Assembly: GCA_035511075.1 (NCBI GenBank)
Contig: DATKFW010000108.1
Coordinates: forward strand, 62,001-126,000
Direction of reading: 5' to 3'
DNA: 64,000 bases
From: DATAUD01 sp035511075
Lineage (GTDB): Bacteria > Verrucomicrobiota > Verrucomicrobiia > Limisphaerales > Palsa-1400
Below are positions 1 through 8,373 of the stretch, in pieces. The translations under genes were made by a program, and so were the position numbers. The notes under the pieces were generated by a model that had not been told where the DNA came from, did not search any database, and saw only the letters and a list, made by a program, of their open reading frames with translations. Every line of letters begins with the position of its first letter. Position 1 is the stretch's first letter.

Positions 1-1849
1 CGAAGGCGGCGTCCATTTCGGCGATGGCGGAGTCGAGGCGGAGCAGTATCCATTTGTCATCGTTTGAGAGCAGGCCAGGATCGATTTCGCCCTGGACGGG
101 GCCGGGGTGCATTTGGCGGAATCGGCAGGCGTTCCAAAGTTTGTTGCAGAAATTGCGTCCCAACTCGACCTGTTGCTCGTCGTAAAGGATGTCCTGTCCC
201 AACGGCGCCGAGCGCATGACGCCGAAGCGCAGGGCGTCGGCCCCGTACTTGGCGATCAACTCCAGCGGGTCGGGGGAATTGCCCAGGCTCTTGGACATTT
301 TGCGTCCTTGCTTGTCGCGAATGAGGCCGGTGAAATAGACGTTTCGAAAGGGCGGCTGGCCCGTGAATTCGAAGCCGGCCATGATCATGCGCGCGACCCA
401 GAAAAAAATGATGTCCGGCCCGGTGACAAGGTCGGTGGTGGGATAGAACTTTTGCAGGGTGTCGGTTTTTTCAGGCCAGCCCATCGTTGCAAAGGGCCAG
501 AGCCATGAGCTAAACCAGGTATCCAGAACATCGGAGTCCTGCGTCCAACCCTGGCCCGGAGAATCGACTTGACAGCGAGTTTCCGCGTCGCGGCGCCACA
601 CCGGGACGCGATGCCCCCACCAAAGCTGGCGCGAGATGCACCAATCCTTGATGTTGACCATCCAATGCAGGTAGGTCTTGCTCCAGCGTTCTGGGTGGAA
701 CTTGATTTGGCCGGTTTCGACGGCCTGGGTCGATTGCGCGACCGCGGGGTAGCGCAAGAACCATTGCTCGCTCAAATAGGGTTCGATGGGAACATTGCTG
801 CGCTGGCTGTAACCGACGCGATGAAGGTAATTTTCCACTTTGAGCAACAGACCGAGGCTTTCCATCCTGGCCACGACGGCCTTACGGGCTTCGAGGCGGT
901 CAAGGCCGGCGAAGTCCATTCCGGCGGCTTCCGTCATGGTACCGTCCAGAGCGATTACGACGGTCAGCGGAAGATGGTGGCGCAAGGCCATTTCGTAGTC
1001 GGCGGGGTCATGCGCCGGAGTGACCTTGACGCAGCCGGTCGCGAATTTTGGGTCCACCAATGGGTCGGCAATGATTGGAATGGGTTTGTCGCGCAAGGGA
1101 AGGAGCACTTGTTTGCCGTGAAGACTTTGATAGCGCGGGTCATCGGGATGGACGGCCACGGCTTCGTCGCCGAGCATGGTTTCCGGGCGTGTCGTTGCGA
1201 CGACCAGAAAGGCCTCGCCGCCGAGGAGGGGATACTTGAAATGCCACAAATGGCCTTGCTCCTCGATCATATCGACTTCTTCGTCAGAGAGCGCGGTTTG
1301 GGCCGCAGGGTCCCAATTGACCATGCGTTTGCCGCGATAGATGAGGCCCTTATTGTAAAGATCGACGAAGGCCTGTTGGACACAGCGGCTGTATTCCGGG
1401 TCCATGGTGAAGCGTTCGCGGGTCCAATCGCAGGAGGCGCCGAGTTTCTTGAGCTGCTGAATGATAATGCCGCCGTGTTTTTCCTTCCAATCCCAAACTT
1501 TTTCCAGGAATTTCTCACGGCCGAGGTCCTCGCGATGTTTCATCGCGCCCTGTTTGCGCAGGTCCTTTTCGACCACGGACTGTGTGGCGATGCCGGCGTG
1601 GTCGGTGCCCGGCAGCCATAAGACTTCATGGCCGTTCATCCGGGCGTGGCGCGCCAGAATGTCCTGGATGGTATTATTGAGAACATGGCCCAGTGTAAGC
1701 ACGCCAGTGACGTTGGGCGGGGGAATGACAATCGACCAGGCTGGCTTGGGCGAGCGCGGGTTTGCCGTGAAACATTTGTGGTCCAGCCAATACTGGTACC
1801 ATTTATCCTCGACCGCCTGGGGTTCGTAGGCTTTTGGGATTTCAGACAT
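1..1849 (-). CDS. valS: Valine--tRNA ligase (N-terminal part, runs off the left edge)
   Basis: Class Ia aminoacyl-tRNA synthetase charging tRNA-Val in the cytoplasm. About 616 N-terminal residues are present of the roughly 900 usual; the C-terminal anticodon-binding and coiled-coil parts lie outside the window. The ATG at 1849 opens MSEIPKAYEPQAVEDKWY, a typical ValS start. The HIGH-type signature is at residues 43-55 (PPPNVTGVLTLGH, so TLGH in place of HIGH) and KMSKS is at residues 517-521, preceded by GRK. The segment between (TTRPETMLGDEAVAVHP) is the CP1 editing domain. The start lies 8 nt after the cimA stop, so the two are probably co-transcribed. No frame interruption is seen. Confidence 0.97.
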   Translation of the reverse strand, partial: MSEIPKAYEPQAVEDKWYQYWLDHKCFTANPRSPKPAWSIVIPPPNVTGVLTLGHVLNNTIQDILARHARMNGHEVLWLPGTDHAGIATQSVVEKDLRKQGAMKHREDLGREKFLEKVWDWKEKHGGIIIQQLKKLGASCDWTRERFTMDPEYSRCVQQAFVDLYNKGLIYRGKRMVNWDPAAQTALSDEEVDMIEEQGHLWHFKYPLLGGEAFLVVATTRPETMLGDEAVAVHPDDPRYQSLHGKQVLLPLRDKPIPIIADPLVDPKFATGCVKVTPAHDPADYEMALRHHLPLTVVIALDGTMTEAAGMDFAGLDRLEARKAVVARMESLGLLLKVENYLHRVGYSQRSNVPIEPYLSEQWFLRYPAVAQSTQAVETGQIKFHPERWSKTYLHWMVNIKDWCISRQLWWGHRVPVWRRDAETRCQVDSPGQGWTQDSDVLDTWFSSWLWPFATMGWPEKTDTLQKFYPTTDLVTGPDIIFFWVARMIMAGFEFTGQPPFRNVYFTGLIRDKQGRKMSKSLGNSPDPLELIAKYGADALRFGVMRSAPLGQDILYDEQQVELGRNFCNKLWNACRFRQMHPGPVQGEIDPGLLSNDDKWILLRLDSAIAEMDAAF

Positions 1850-1857
1850 GACCGGTC

Positions 1858-3414
1858 TTACTTGAGGAGGCAGTATTCCATGGAATCCACCAAGGCCCCG
1901 AGGCTGGCTTCGACGATGTTGCCGCTGACGCCGACGGTTCCCCACTCCTCGCGGTCGTCGCTGGATTGAATGAGGACGCGCGTCCTGGCGGCGGTGCCGG
2001 CGGTGGAATCGAGAATGCGCACCTTGTAATCGGTCAGGCGAATGCGTTTGACGTGCGGATAAAAATTGGCCAGGGCGGTGCGCAGGGCCGAGTCCAGCGC
2101 GTTGATGGGGCCGTCGCCTTCCGCGACTGTGTGGGAGGACTTGCCGTCGACCTGGACTTTGATGGTCGCTTCGCAGACGGAGGCGCCTTTCTGGCCGCGC
2201 ATTGAGACGTGATAAGCGTTGACCTCGAAGGGCAGCGGCTGGCGACGAAGAGTCTTGCGAATGAGCACGGCCAGGGAACCGGCGGCGGCTTCAAATTCGT
2301 AGCCTTGATGTTCGAGGGCCTTGACGCGAGCCAGGATTTCGCGAAGTTCCGGCGCGTCGTTGTCCAGCTTGATGCCCAGTTCGCGCGCCTTCATGACGAT
2401 GTTGCTGCGTCCGGCAAGGTCGCTGATGAGGACGTTGCGCGTGTTGCCGACGGCGGCGGGGTCGATGTGCTCGTAACTGTCAAATATTTTTTGCACGGCG
2501 TTGACGTGCGTGCCGCCCTTGTGGGAAAAGGCCGCCGAACCGACCCACGGCTGGCGGGGGTTATGGCGCAGATTTGCGATTTCATCGACGAACTGCGAAA
2601 GGTCCTTGAGCAGCGGCAAGGATGGGGGCGGAACACACGTTTTGCCCAGCTTCAGGGCGATGTTTGGAATGAGGCTGGTGAGATTGCAATTGCCGGTGCG
2701 TTCGCCGTAACCGTTGATGGTCCCCTGGACGTGGGAAGCGCCGGCGCCCAACGCCGCCAACGCGTTGGCGACTCCCAGCCCGGTGTCGTCATGGGTGTGA
2801 ATGCCGATGCGAGCGCGCAATTTGGCGCGCGCGGCCCCGGTGATGTCGGCGATTTGCGCGGGCAACGTGCCGCCGTTGGTGTCGCATAGGGCGATGATGT
2901 CCGCGCCGGCGTTTTCGGCGGCCAGCAGGGTGGCCAGGGCGTAATTGGGGTTGTCCTTGAAACCGTCGAAGGCGTGCTCGGCATCGTAAACAACAAAGCG
3001 CCCGTGCTGCTTCAAGAAGCCCACCGTATCGGCGATCATGGCGAGGTTTTCATCCGGGGTTGTCCGGAGGACCTTCTTGACATGCAACAGCCACGTTTTG
3101 CCGTAAATGGTGACAACGGGCGTTTCGGCCTCGATCAGGAGGCGCACCTGGTCGTCGTCGGCCGCGGCGGCGTCCTTGCGTCGGGTGGAGCCGAAGGCGG
3201 CCAATTTGGCGCGTTTGAATTTTTTGCGTTTGGCGAGGTTGAAGAACTCGATGTCTTTGGGATTGGAACCGGGCCAGCCGCCCTCGATGTAATGGACGCC
3301 GAATGCATCGAGGCGCTCGGCAATGCGCAACTTGTCCATGACGGAGAAGTTGATGCCTTCACCCTGGCTGCCATCGCGCAGGGTCGTATCGTATATTTCG
3401 ACTTCGGGTTTCAT
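1858..3414 (-). CDS. cimA: (R)-citramalate synthase
   Basis: Condenses pyruvate and acetyl-CoA to citramalate, the threonine-independent route to 2-oxobutanoate and isoleucine. The 518-residue product has the HMGL-like TIM barrel (DTTLRDGSQGEG near the N-terminus, HTHDDTGLGVANALAA with the metal-binding histidines near residue 210, NGYGERTGNCNL) followed by a C-terminal LeuA-type allosteric dimer domain. EGGWPGSNPKD near residue 45 is typical of the CimA branch rather than LeuA. The ATG at 3414 (MKPEVEIYDTTLRD) is preferred over an in-frame TTG 18 nt upstream. It is first in an operon with valS. 2-isopropylmalate synthase is the main alternative but fits less well. Confidence 0.93.
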   Translation of the reverse strand: MKPEVEIYDTTLRDGSQGEGINFSVMDKLRIAERLDAFGVHYIEGGWPGSNPKDIEFFNLAKRKKFKRAKLAAFGSTRRKDAAAADDDQVRLLIEAETPVVTIYGKTWLLHVKKVLRTTPDENLAMIADTVGFLKQHGRFVVYDAEHAFDGFKDNPNYALATLLAAENAGADIIALCDTNGGTLPAQIADITGAARAKLRARIGIHTHDDTGLGVANALAALGAGASHVQGTINGYGERTGNCNLTSLIPNIALKLGKTCVPPPSLPLLKDLSQFVDEIANLRHNPRQPWVGSAAFSHKGGTHVNAVQKIFDSYEHIDPAAVGNTRNVLISDLAGRSNIVMKARELGIKLDNDAPELREILARVKALEHQGYEFEAAAGSLAVLIRKTLRRQPLPFEVNAYHVSMRGQKGASVCEATIKVQVDGKSSHTVAEGDGPINALDSALRTALANFYPHVKRIRLTDYKVRILDSTAGTAARTRVLIQSSDDREEWGTVGVSGNIVEASLGALVDSMEYCLLK

Positions 3415-3456
3415 TCCGGCCCGCCGTTGCAATAACCCCGCAACAGCAGGATCAAA

Positions 3457-3485
3457 TATCTACGACACCACGGCGTGATTTGCAA
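3457..3485 (-). promoter_or_regulatory. Predicted sigma-70 promoter of cimA-valS
   Basis: Read on the minus strand, TTGCAA (3480-3485) and TAGATA (3457-3462) are separated by exactly 17 bp, about 45 nt before the cimA ATG. The -10 match is partial. Found by eye only. Confidence 0.45.
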
Positions 3486-3513
3486 AACATTAAGGGCAGC
3501 GGGGTGTTAACAA

Positions 3514-3537
3514 CGTAATGGGCCGCGTGACATTACG
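3514..3537. terminator. Inverted repeat between the outer-membrane gene and cimA
   Basis: Perfect 7-bp arms CGTAATG (3514-3520) and CATTACG (3531-3537) with a 10-nt spacer. It lies 13 nt after the stop of the minus-strand gene ending at 3550, which is a terminator position, but no T-run follows. It could also be an operator upstream of the cimA promoter. Confidence 0.3.
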
Positions 3538-3549
3538 CGGGGGCGAAAC

Positions 3550-4572
3550 TCAGAAATGCAATTGCAGGCCGAGTTCGTAAAAGATGGCCTGGCCGAGATC
3601 GAGTTGGGCGGTGCGTCCGTCGGCGCTTTGATTAAAATTGCCGAGGTATTCGAATTGCACGCCGGTGTAGACGGAAATTGATTTGGTCAATCGATATGCG
3701 AGACCCCCCTCGGCGTAGCCACCCAGCAAAACGCCCGTGCGTGTGTCACTTCCGGACGCATAGACAGGGCTGACGTCGGCGAATGAAAAATGGCCGTCCA
3801 CTATGCCCACAGCCAGTCCGCCGCTGACTTGCAGGGAAAGCCGGTGGCACAACCGGACGTTGACGGAAGGGCCGAGGCGGAGGTCGAACAGGGAGGCGTC
3901 GAGGTCGCGGTTGCCAACGACGAGGGCTCCGCCTGGGATTTCCGAAGTGGTGCGGGAGATCGGCTCGCTGCCCAGGACAGGCCCTGGACCGCCGAAAGTG
4001 CCCGAGTATGGCGCCAATGGGGCAGTGACGCCGTTCAACGGATATCTATCGGTGATAAGCTCGGCGTTTTCGCTCAGGGGATCCTGATCGCGCGCGTTCA
4101 CGGGAGTGTAACCGAACCCGAACTTTATGCCCCATTGACCCCAGCTATCATGGGCGAGGTCACGGACATAATTGAAATCGTAGCCCAGGTTTGGATTCTG
4201 ATTGTCGCGCTCGGTAGCACCGGAAAGACCGCCATCGGCATGCATCAGGACGTCGCCGCCGTTGAGTTGCGAAGCGTGCTGGTAACCCCAATTCCAGGTT
4301 TGGCCGCCCAAATTACCGCTGCTATCCACATTGACGTAGCCGTCGTTGTATAGGTGGTTGAGGGCGAGACCGGCGCCCGGGCCGGGCGGCAACCCCACGC
4401 CGCCGCCGGCTGGCTCGGAGAATTTGGTGGAAATGTTGAAGGCCAGGCGAAGATTCAAACCGAAATGGTTCCAGTCGTTCTCGGTGTCGTCCTGCGCGTG
4501 GACACGAAGCGGAACAACGACGATCACGGCGCCGAGGCCGATGAGGCGCAAGAGAGAAACGGGTGAATGCAT
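3550..4572 (-). CDS. Putative outer-membrane beta-barrel protein
   Basis: 340 residues with a Sec signal peptide (residues 1-26, hydrophobic core LLRLIGLGAVIVVVP, cleavage after VHA). The mature part has many aromatic and Gly residues in alternating patterns (VNVRLCHRLSLQVSGGLAVG, YAEGGLAYRLTKSISVYTGV) and ends in LGLQLHF. A C-terminal Phe on an amphipathic strand is the usual BamA recognition signal for outer-membrane barrels. I cannot assign it to a family. The start lies 17 nt after the stop of the large secreted protein upstream, suggesting co-transcription and a shared role at the cell surface. Barrel topology is inferred from pattern only. Confidence 0.7.
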   Translation of the reverse strand: MHSPVSLLRLIGLGAVIVVVPLRVHAQDDTENDWNHFGLNLRLAFNISTKFSEPAGGGVGLPPGPGAGLALNHLYNDGYVNVDSSGNLGGQTWNWGYQHASQLNGGDVLMHADGGLSGATERDNQNPNLGYDFNYVRDLAHDSWGQWGIKFGFGYTPVNARDQDPLSENAELITDRYPLNGVTAPLAPYSGTFGGPGPVLGSEPISRTTSEIPGGALVVGNRDLDASLFDLRLGPSVNVRLCHRLSLQVSGGLAVGIVDGHFSFADVSPVYASGSDTRTGVLLGGYAEGGLAYRLTKSISVYTGVQFEYLGNFNQSADGRTAQLDLGQAIFYELGLQLHF

Positions 4573-4588
4573 GGTGTGCTGGGTGTCG

Positions 4589-7500
4589 TTAGTTTGTTTG
4601 CACGATGCGGTAGAATCGCTGGCCGGGACTGCCGGGCAGGCTTTCGGTCACTGGCGGTCCGGCGTCGACCCAGACGGTGCGTGTATTTTTCGCAACGATC
4701 GGTGGGGCAGCCGCAAGCCACGTTTGCATATCGCTGCTGTACTCCACGACGTAGGTGTGGCCCGGAACGCTGGCAAATTCGATGGTCAACTGCCCCTCGC
4801 TCAGGAACGGGTTCCTGTCCAATTGCAGCATCGTGCCTGTCGGGGTCGGAACGACCACGGCAGCGACAATGGTCACGACAAAGTTGGTCGGAAGAAACGG
4901 CTGGCGTGTGCTCTCGTAGTATTCAAGCAGGAAGACGACGTTGCCGCCGGGGGGGACGGGTTGATCATATTCGACATAGGGGACGCCGTCGGAGGATCCG
5001 CTGGCGTTGTAAAGCTGGACACCCGACGGCAAATCCAGCACGGAAACACGGACGGCCGACGCGGCGACGCCGCTGAGGTTTGTGACCGTATTGGTTTGCT
5101 GGAAAAGGCCGGTCTGCGGATTGAAAATATTGGGGCCGTAGTTGTCTGACAAGTTGGTCAACGTCAATGCAGTCACCGCGGTGACAACGCTGGCGGTGTT
5201 GTTGGCCAGATTAGTATCCGTCACGGAAGGCACCGACGGTAAAATGGAAACGGTGGCGGTGTTGGTAAGTTCGCCAGTCAACAATGGCTGGACAACGATG
5301 GTCGCGGAAGCGGTTCCCTCGTCGTTCAGGGCGCCAATAGTCCATTGCAGGCCAGCCGGGGTGGAAGAGTAAGTGCCTTGGCTGAGGGTGACGCTGCTGA
5401 AGGTCACATTGGCCGGGAAGCTATCAGTCAGGACGACGCCGGGGGCGTTTGTCGGACCCAGATTGGAGACATTGAGGGCATATGTGAGCTGATTGCTGAC
5501 CAGCACCGGGTTGGGCGCGCCAGACATCGTCAGACTTAGATCGGCGTAGAGCGGCACCAGAGGGGCGATGGCAGGGTTAATGACTGTGGCGGAATGATTC
5601 GTGCCGGAGGGATTAACGTCAGGCGTCTCGCTGGTGACGGTGACGACGTTGGTCAGGATGCCCGCCGCTGTCGGCGAGACAGTAATCAGGAGAACGACGG
5701 CCGAGTCGGAACTGAAGTTGGTGGTCGTGGTTGTGACGACGCCATTGCTCAGGGTAGGCTCGGTAAATGTTCCGGCAGAGTTATTGGTGATGGAGGCGTA
5801 GAGAAAGGTGACATTAGGCGGAAGCGTGTCCGCCAATACGACATCGGAGGCGCTGGCCGCGCTGTTGGTCAGGGTAATTGTGTAAACGAGGTTGCTGCCG
5901 ACGTAGACGGGGCTGGGGTTACCGGTGGCCGAAACGACCAACTCGGTGGGCGGCTGGCCGAAGCCAAAATTGAGTTGGTTGGTCATGTTGGACGACACCA
6001 CAACCGATTTATTCTGGGCAGGGTAAGTAATGGAGCCGATGACGACGGGGCCGGCGGTGACGGTCCAGGTTCGATTGGAGCCGTTGGCGCCGAGGGGCGC
6101 CTGATGGAGGATATAGTAGCCATTGGTGTCGGTGTCGGTGGCTTCGCCAAAGGAACTGCCGATAAAGACGTTGGTCAAAGGCTGGCCGGTGATGGCATTG
6201 GTGACGTAGCCATCGATAGCGCCAAAGACGGTTTCCGGAGCGCCGAATTCAGTGCTGATGGTGGCGTCACAAAAGATGGTAAGGGTCTTGGACTGGGGGT
6301 TGTAGCCGGGGGCCGAGGCCTCAAGAGTGGTCTGGATAGGGGAGTTGTTGTTGCCAACCGTGATGTTAGTCAAGATGAAGTCACCGTTGCTATCGGTCAT
6401 GGTGGAGTAGTAGTATTGGCTGGAAACGGTGACGGTTGCGTTGGTAATGGGCTCCTGGGTGAGCGCATTGACGACGTTGCCGATAATGGTGGCGCCCTGG
6501 CAAACCGGGATCATCTCGATATTAACTATATTGGTGATGCCGTTGGTAATGGTGGTATTGGTGGAAGTGGACCAATAGCCGGTGTCTTGCGCAGAAATAT
6601 ATTCAGAGGTGGGAACGTTGCCGGCGCCGAGTTGAAGAAGGCCGGTTGCATACTGGCCAGTGGGTCCGGTGACGTACTGGATGCCGGCCACGTACACATA
6701 AGCGCCGGGCACGGGCAGGCCGGTTGACGCGTTAAAGACCGTTCCATCCACGGCGCCATAGCCGACGCGGAGAAGATAAAAGTTCTGCGTTGAGGTCATT
6801 CCGGCAGTGACAACCACGTTGCTTTCAGACTCGAAATAATCGAGGGCAGAAGCGTAAACAGCCCAGGTTGTGCTTGAAGTTGGGGTAGTGCCGACAAGAA
6901 CGTTGTTTATCAAATAAAGGCCGTTGGAATCTGTTTCCGCGGAACCATAGTAGGTCCCGACATCAGCATTGGTGATGACCAGGCCGGTTTGGAGATCATA
7001 AACGTGGCCGGTAATCGAACCGTAATAATTGGTGGGAGGAGGAGCCGGACAAGTGATCATGATCACTGGGGCGGTGACCTCCGTGTCGCAATTGCTAATC
7101 TCGACCTCGATATAGCCCGAGCAACTTCCCGGCGCAGTTACTTGAACGTAGGCGCTTATAGGGGTATTGTCCGTATTCAGGGTCACATTGGAAACGGTGT
7201 AATTTCCATGGACGTCGGTGGTCCCGTAAAAATCGCCGGTTGTCTCGACGAGCACGGATGCGTTAGTTGCGGGCAGCCCAGTGCTGGTATAGACGGCGCT
7301 GCCCGTGACGGTCGAGGTACAAATGGGCACGGCCACCAGGTCCACGACGGAATTGCTATTGGCTTGAACGATAGTGTTGCTGTAAACGGTCCAATATCCT
7401 GCGGGGGAGGTTCGAACTTCATAGTCGGCCGCGCCATTGTCCTGAGCCAAACCAAGCGAAGTGAATTGAAATGCCCCGTTGGTATCTGTCGTTGCATAAT

Positions 7501-8248
7501 AGGTATACTGGTACGTTGCCGTAATGAGCACGCCGGACAATGGCTGGCCTTCTTGAGAAGTGAGGATGCCGCTGATGGTTCCCTCCTCTTCGAGAAGGAT
7601 CGACACGTTGACGGTATTGGTGGCATCGCAGACGGCGTAGGCGTAGTCGGTGGACTCATAGTAATTGGTTTGCTCGGCTGTGACGCCGTAATACGCGGGC
7701 TGATTATCAGAGCCCGACAGAGCAAGGTTGGTGATCAGATACTGACCGCTGGCATTGGCGGTGGCGTAATTGTTACCGGCATTGACTGTGGCATAGGGGA
7801 CAGGCAGTCCGGTCGTGGCGTCGGTAATGGTGCCTTGAAACGCGCCATAACAGAGAGGCAGAAGTCCAAAGCTAACGGACACGCTGCTGGTGGCGTAATT
7901 GGTAATGCCTCCGCCCGTGGCAACGAGGCCCAGGGTAAAGGACCCTGTGGCGGCATTGGTGGTAGCGTTGAGGGTAAGCAGCGAAGTTCCAGGCGGGCTG
8001 GTGATGGTTTGGGGCGAAAAAGTCGCCGTGACGCCCGAGGGTAAGTTAGAAATCGACAGAGTGACCTGGTTGGTGAATCCGTCAAAAGGAGTTACCGTCA
8101 CGACGAAAGACGAGGATTGGCCGGGGACGAGGGTCAGTGAACTTGGCTGAATGGAGAAGGTGAAATCCTGCGCGGTGGCCACCTGGATGAAAGCCGCAGC
8201 CAGGAGAAAAATAAATAGACCAGCCTTTTTTAGACGCAATATATTCAT
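4589..8248 (-). CDS. Large secreted protein with seven carboxypeptidase-regulatory-like repeats and two DUF11 domains
   Basis: About 1219 residues from the ATG at 8248 (MNILRLKKAGLFIFLL, signal peptide ending near ATAQ); upstream in-frame codons are rejected because they precede the signal peptide. After an N-terminal Ig-like domain come seven repeats of roughly 95-105 residues, each opening with a G-x-(I/V)-x-G-x-V-x-(D/N)-x-x-T-G-x-P motif (for example GAVDGTVFNASTGLP), typical of the CarboxypepD_reg fold. Two DUF11-type domains follow (PNPVYVG/PNPVLVS, then LADTLPPNVTF and LTDSFPANVTF). The C-terminal segment ends RFYRIVQTN, a tail also seen on neighbouring secreted proteins. Likely a cell-surface or adhesin-like protein; no catalytic motif seen. 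Very Thr/Asn-rich. Confidence 0.85.
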   Translation of the reverse strand: MNILRLKKAGLFIFLLAAAFIQVATAQDFTFSIQPSSLTLVPGQSSSFVVTVTPFDGFTNQVTLSISNLPSGVTATFSPQTITSPPGTSLLTLNATTNAATGSFTLGLVATGGGITNYATSSVSVSFGLLPLCYGAFQGTITDATTGLPVPYATVNAGNNYATANASGQYLITNLALSGSDNQPAYYGVTAEQTNYYESTDYAYAVCDATNTVNVSILLEEEGTISGILTSQEGQPLSGVLITATYQYTYYATTDTNGAFQFTSLGLAQDNGAADYEVRTSPAGYWTVYSNTIVQANSNSVVDLVAVPICTSTVTGSAVYTSTGLPATNASVLVETTGDFYGTTDVHGNYTVSNVTLNTDNTPISAYVQVTAPGSCSGYIEVEISNCDTEVTAPVIMITCPAPPPTNYYGSITGHVYDLQTGLVITNADVGTYYGSAETDSNGLYLINNVLVGTTPTSSTTWAVYASALDYFESESNVVVTAGMTSTQNFYLLRVGYGAVDGTVFNASTGLPVPGAYVYVAGIQYVTGPTGQYATGLLQLGAGNVPTSEYISAQDTGYWSTSTNTTITNGITNIVNIEMIPVCQGATIIGNVVNALTQEPITNATVTVSSQYYYSTMTDSNGDFILTNITVGNNNSPIQTTLEASAPGYNPQSKTLTIFCDATISTEFGAPETVFGAIDGYVTNAITGQPLTNVFIGSSFGEATDTDTNGYYILHQAPLGANGSNRTWTVTAGPVVIGSITYPAQNKSVVVSSNMTNQLNFGFGQPPTELVVSATGNPSPVYVGSNLVYTITLTNSAASASDVVLADTLPPNVTFLYASITNNSAGTFTEPTLSNGVVTTTTTNFSSDSAVVLLITVSPTAAGILTNVVTVTSETPDVNPSGTNHSATVINPAIAPLVPLYADLSLTMSGAPNPVLVSNQLTYALNVSNLGPTNAPGVVLTDSFPANVTFSSVTLSQGTYSSTPAGLQWTIGALNDEGTASATIVVQPLLTGELTNTATVSILPSVPSVTDTNLANNTASVVTAVTALTLTNLSDNYGPNIFNPQTGLFQQTNTVTNLSGVAASAVRVSVLDLPSGVQLYNASGSSDGVPYVEYDQPVPPGGNVVFLLEYYESTRQPFLPTNFVVTIVAAVVVPTPTGTMLQLDRNPFLSEGQLTIEFASVPGHTYVVEYSSDMQTWLAAAPPIVAKNTRTVWVDAGPPVTESLPGSPGQRFYRIVQTN

Positions 8249-8373
8249 GCCGCTAATAGGTTTCCATTCCGCTATGGGAAAAGCTGAGGGGGATTTTGGG
8301 GAACTTCGGGGGTTTTGCAAGCTATTTCTTTGACAAACCGGATTTTTGACAGAGCGACCCATATAAATTCAAC

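Noticed and set aside
569..1621. 350-residue open frame on the plus strand
   Set aside because: It is antisense to valS, which is complete in motifs and in frame to the window edge; the plus-strand product has no recognisable domain.
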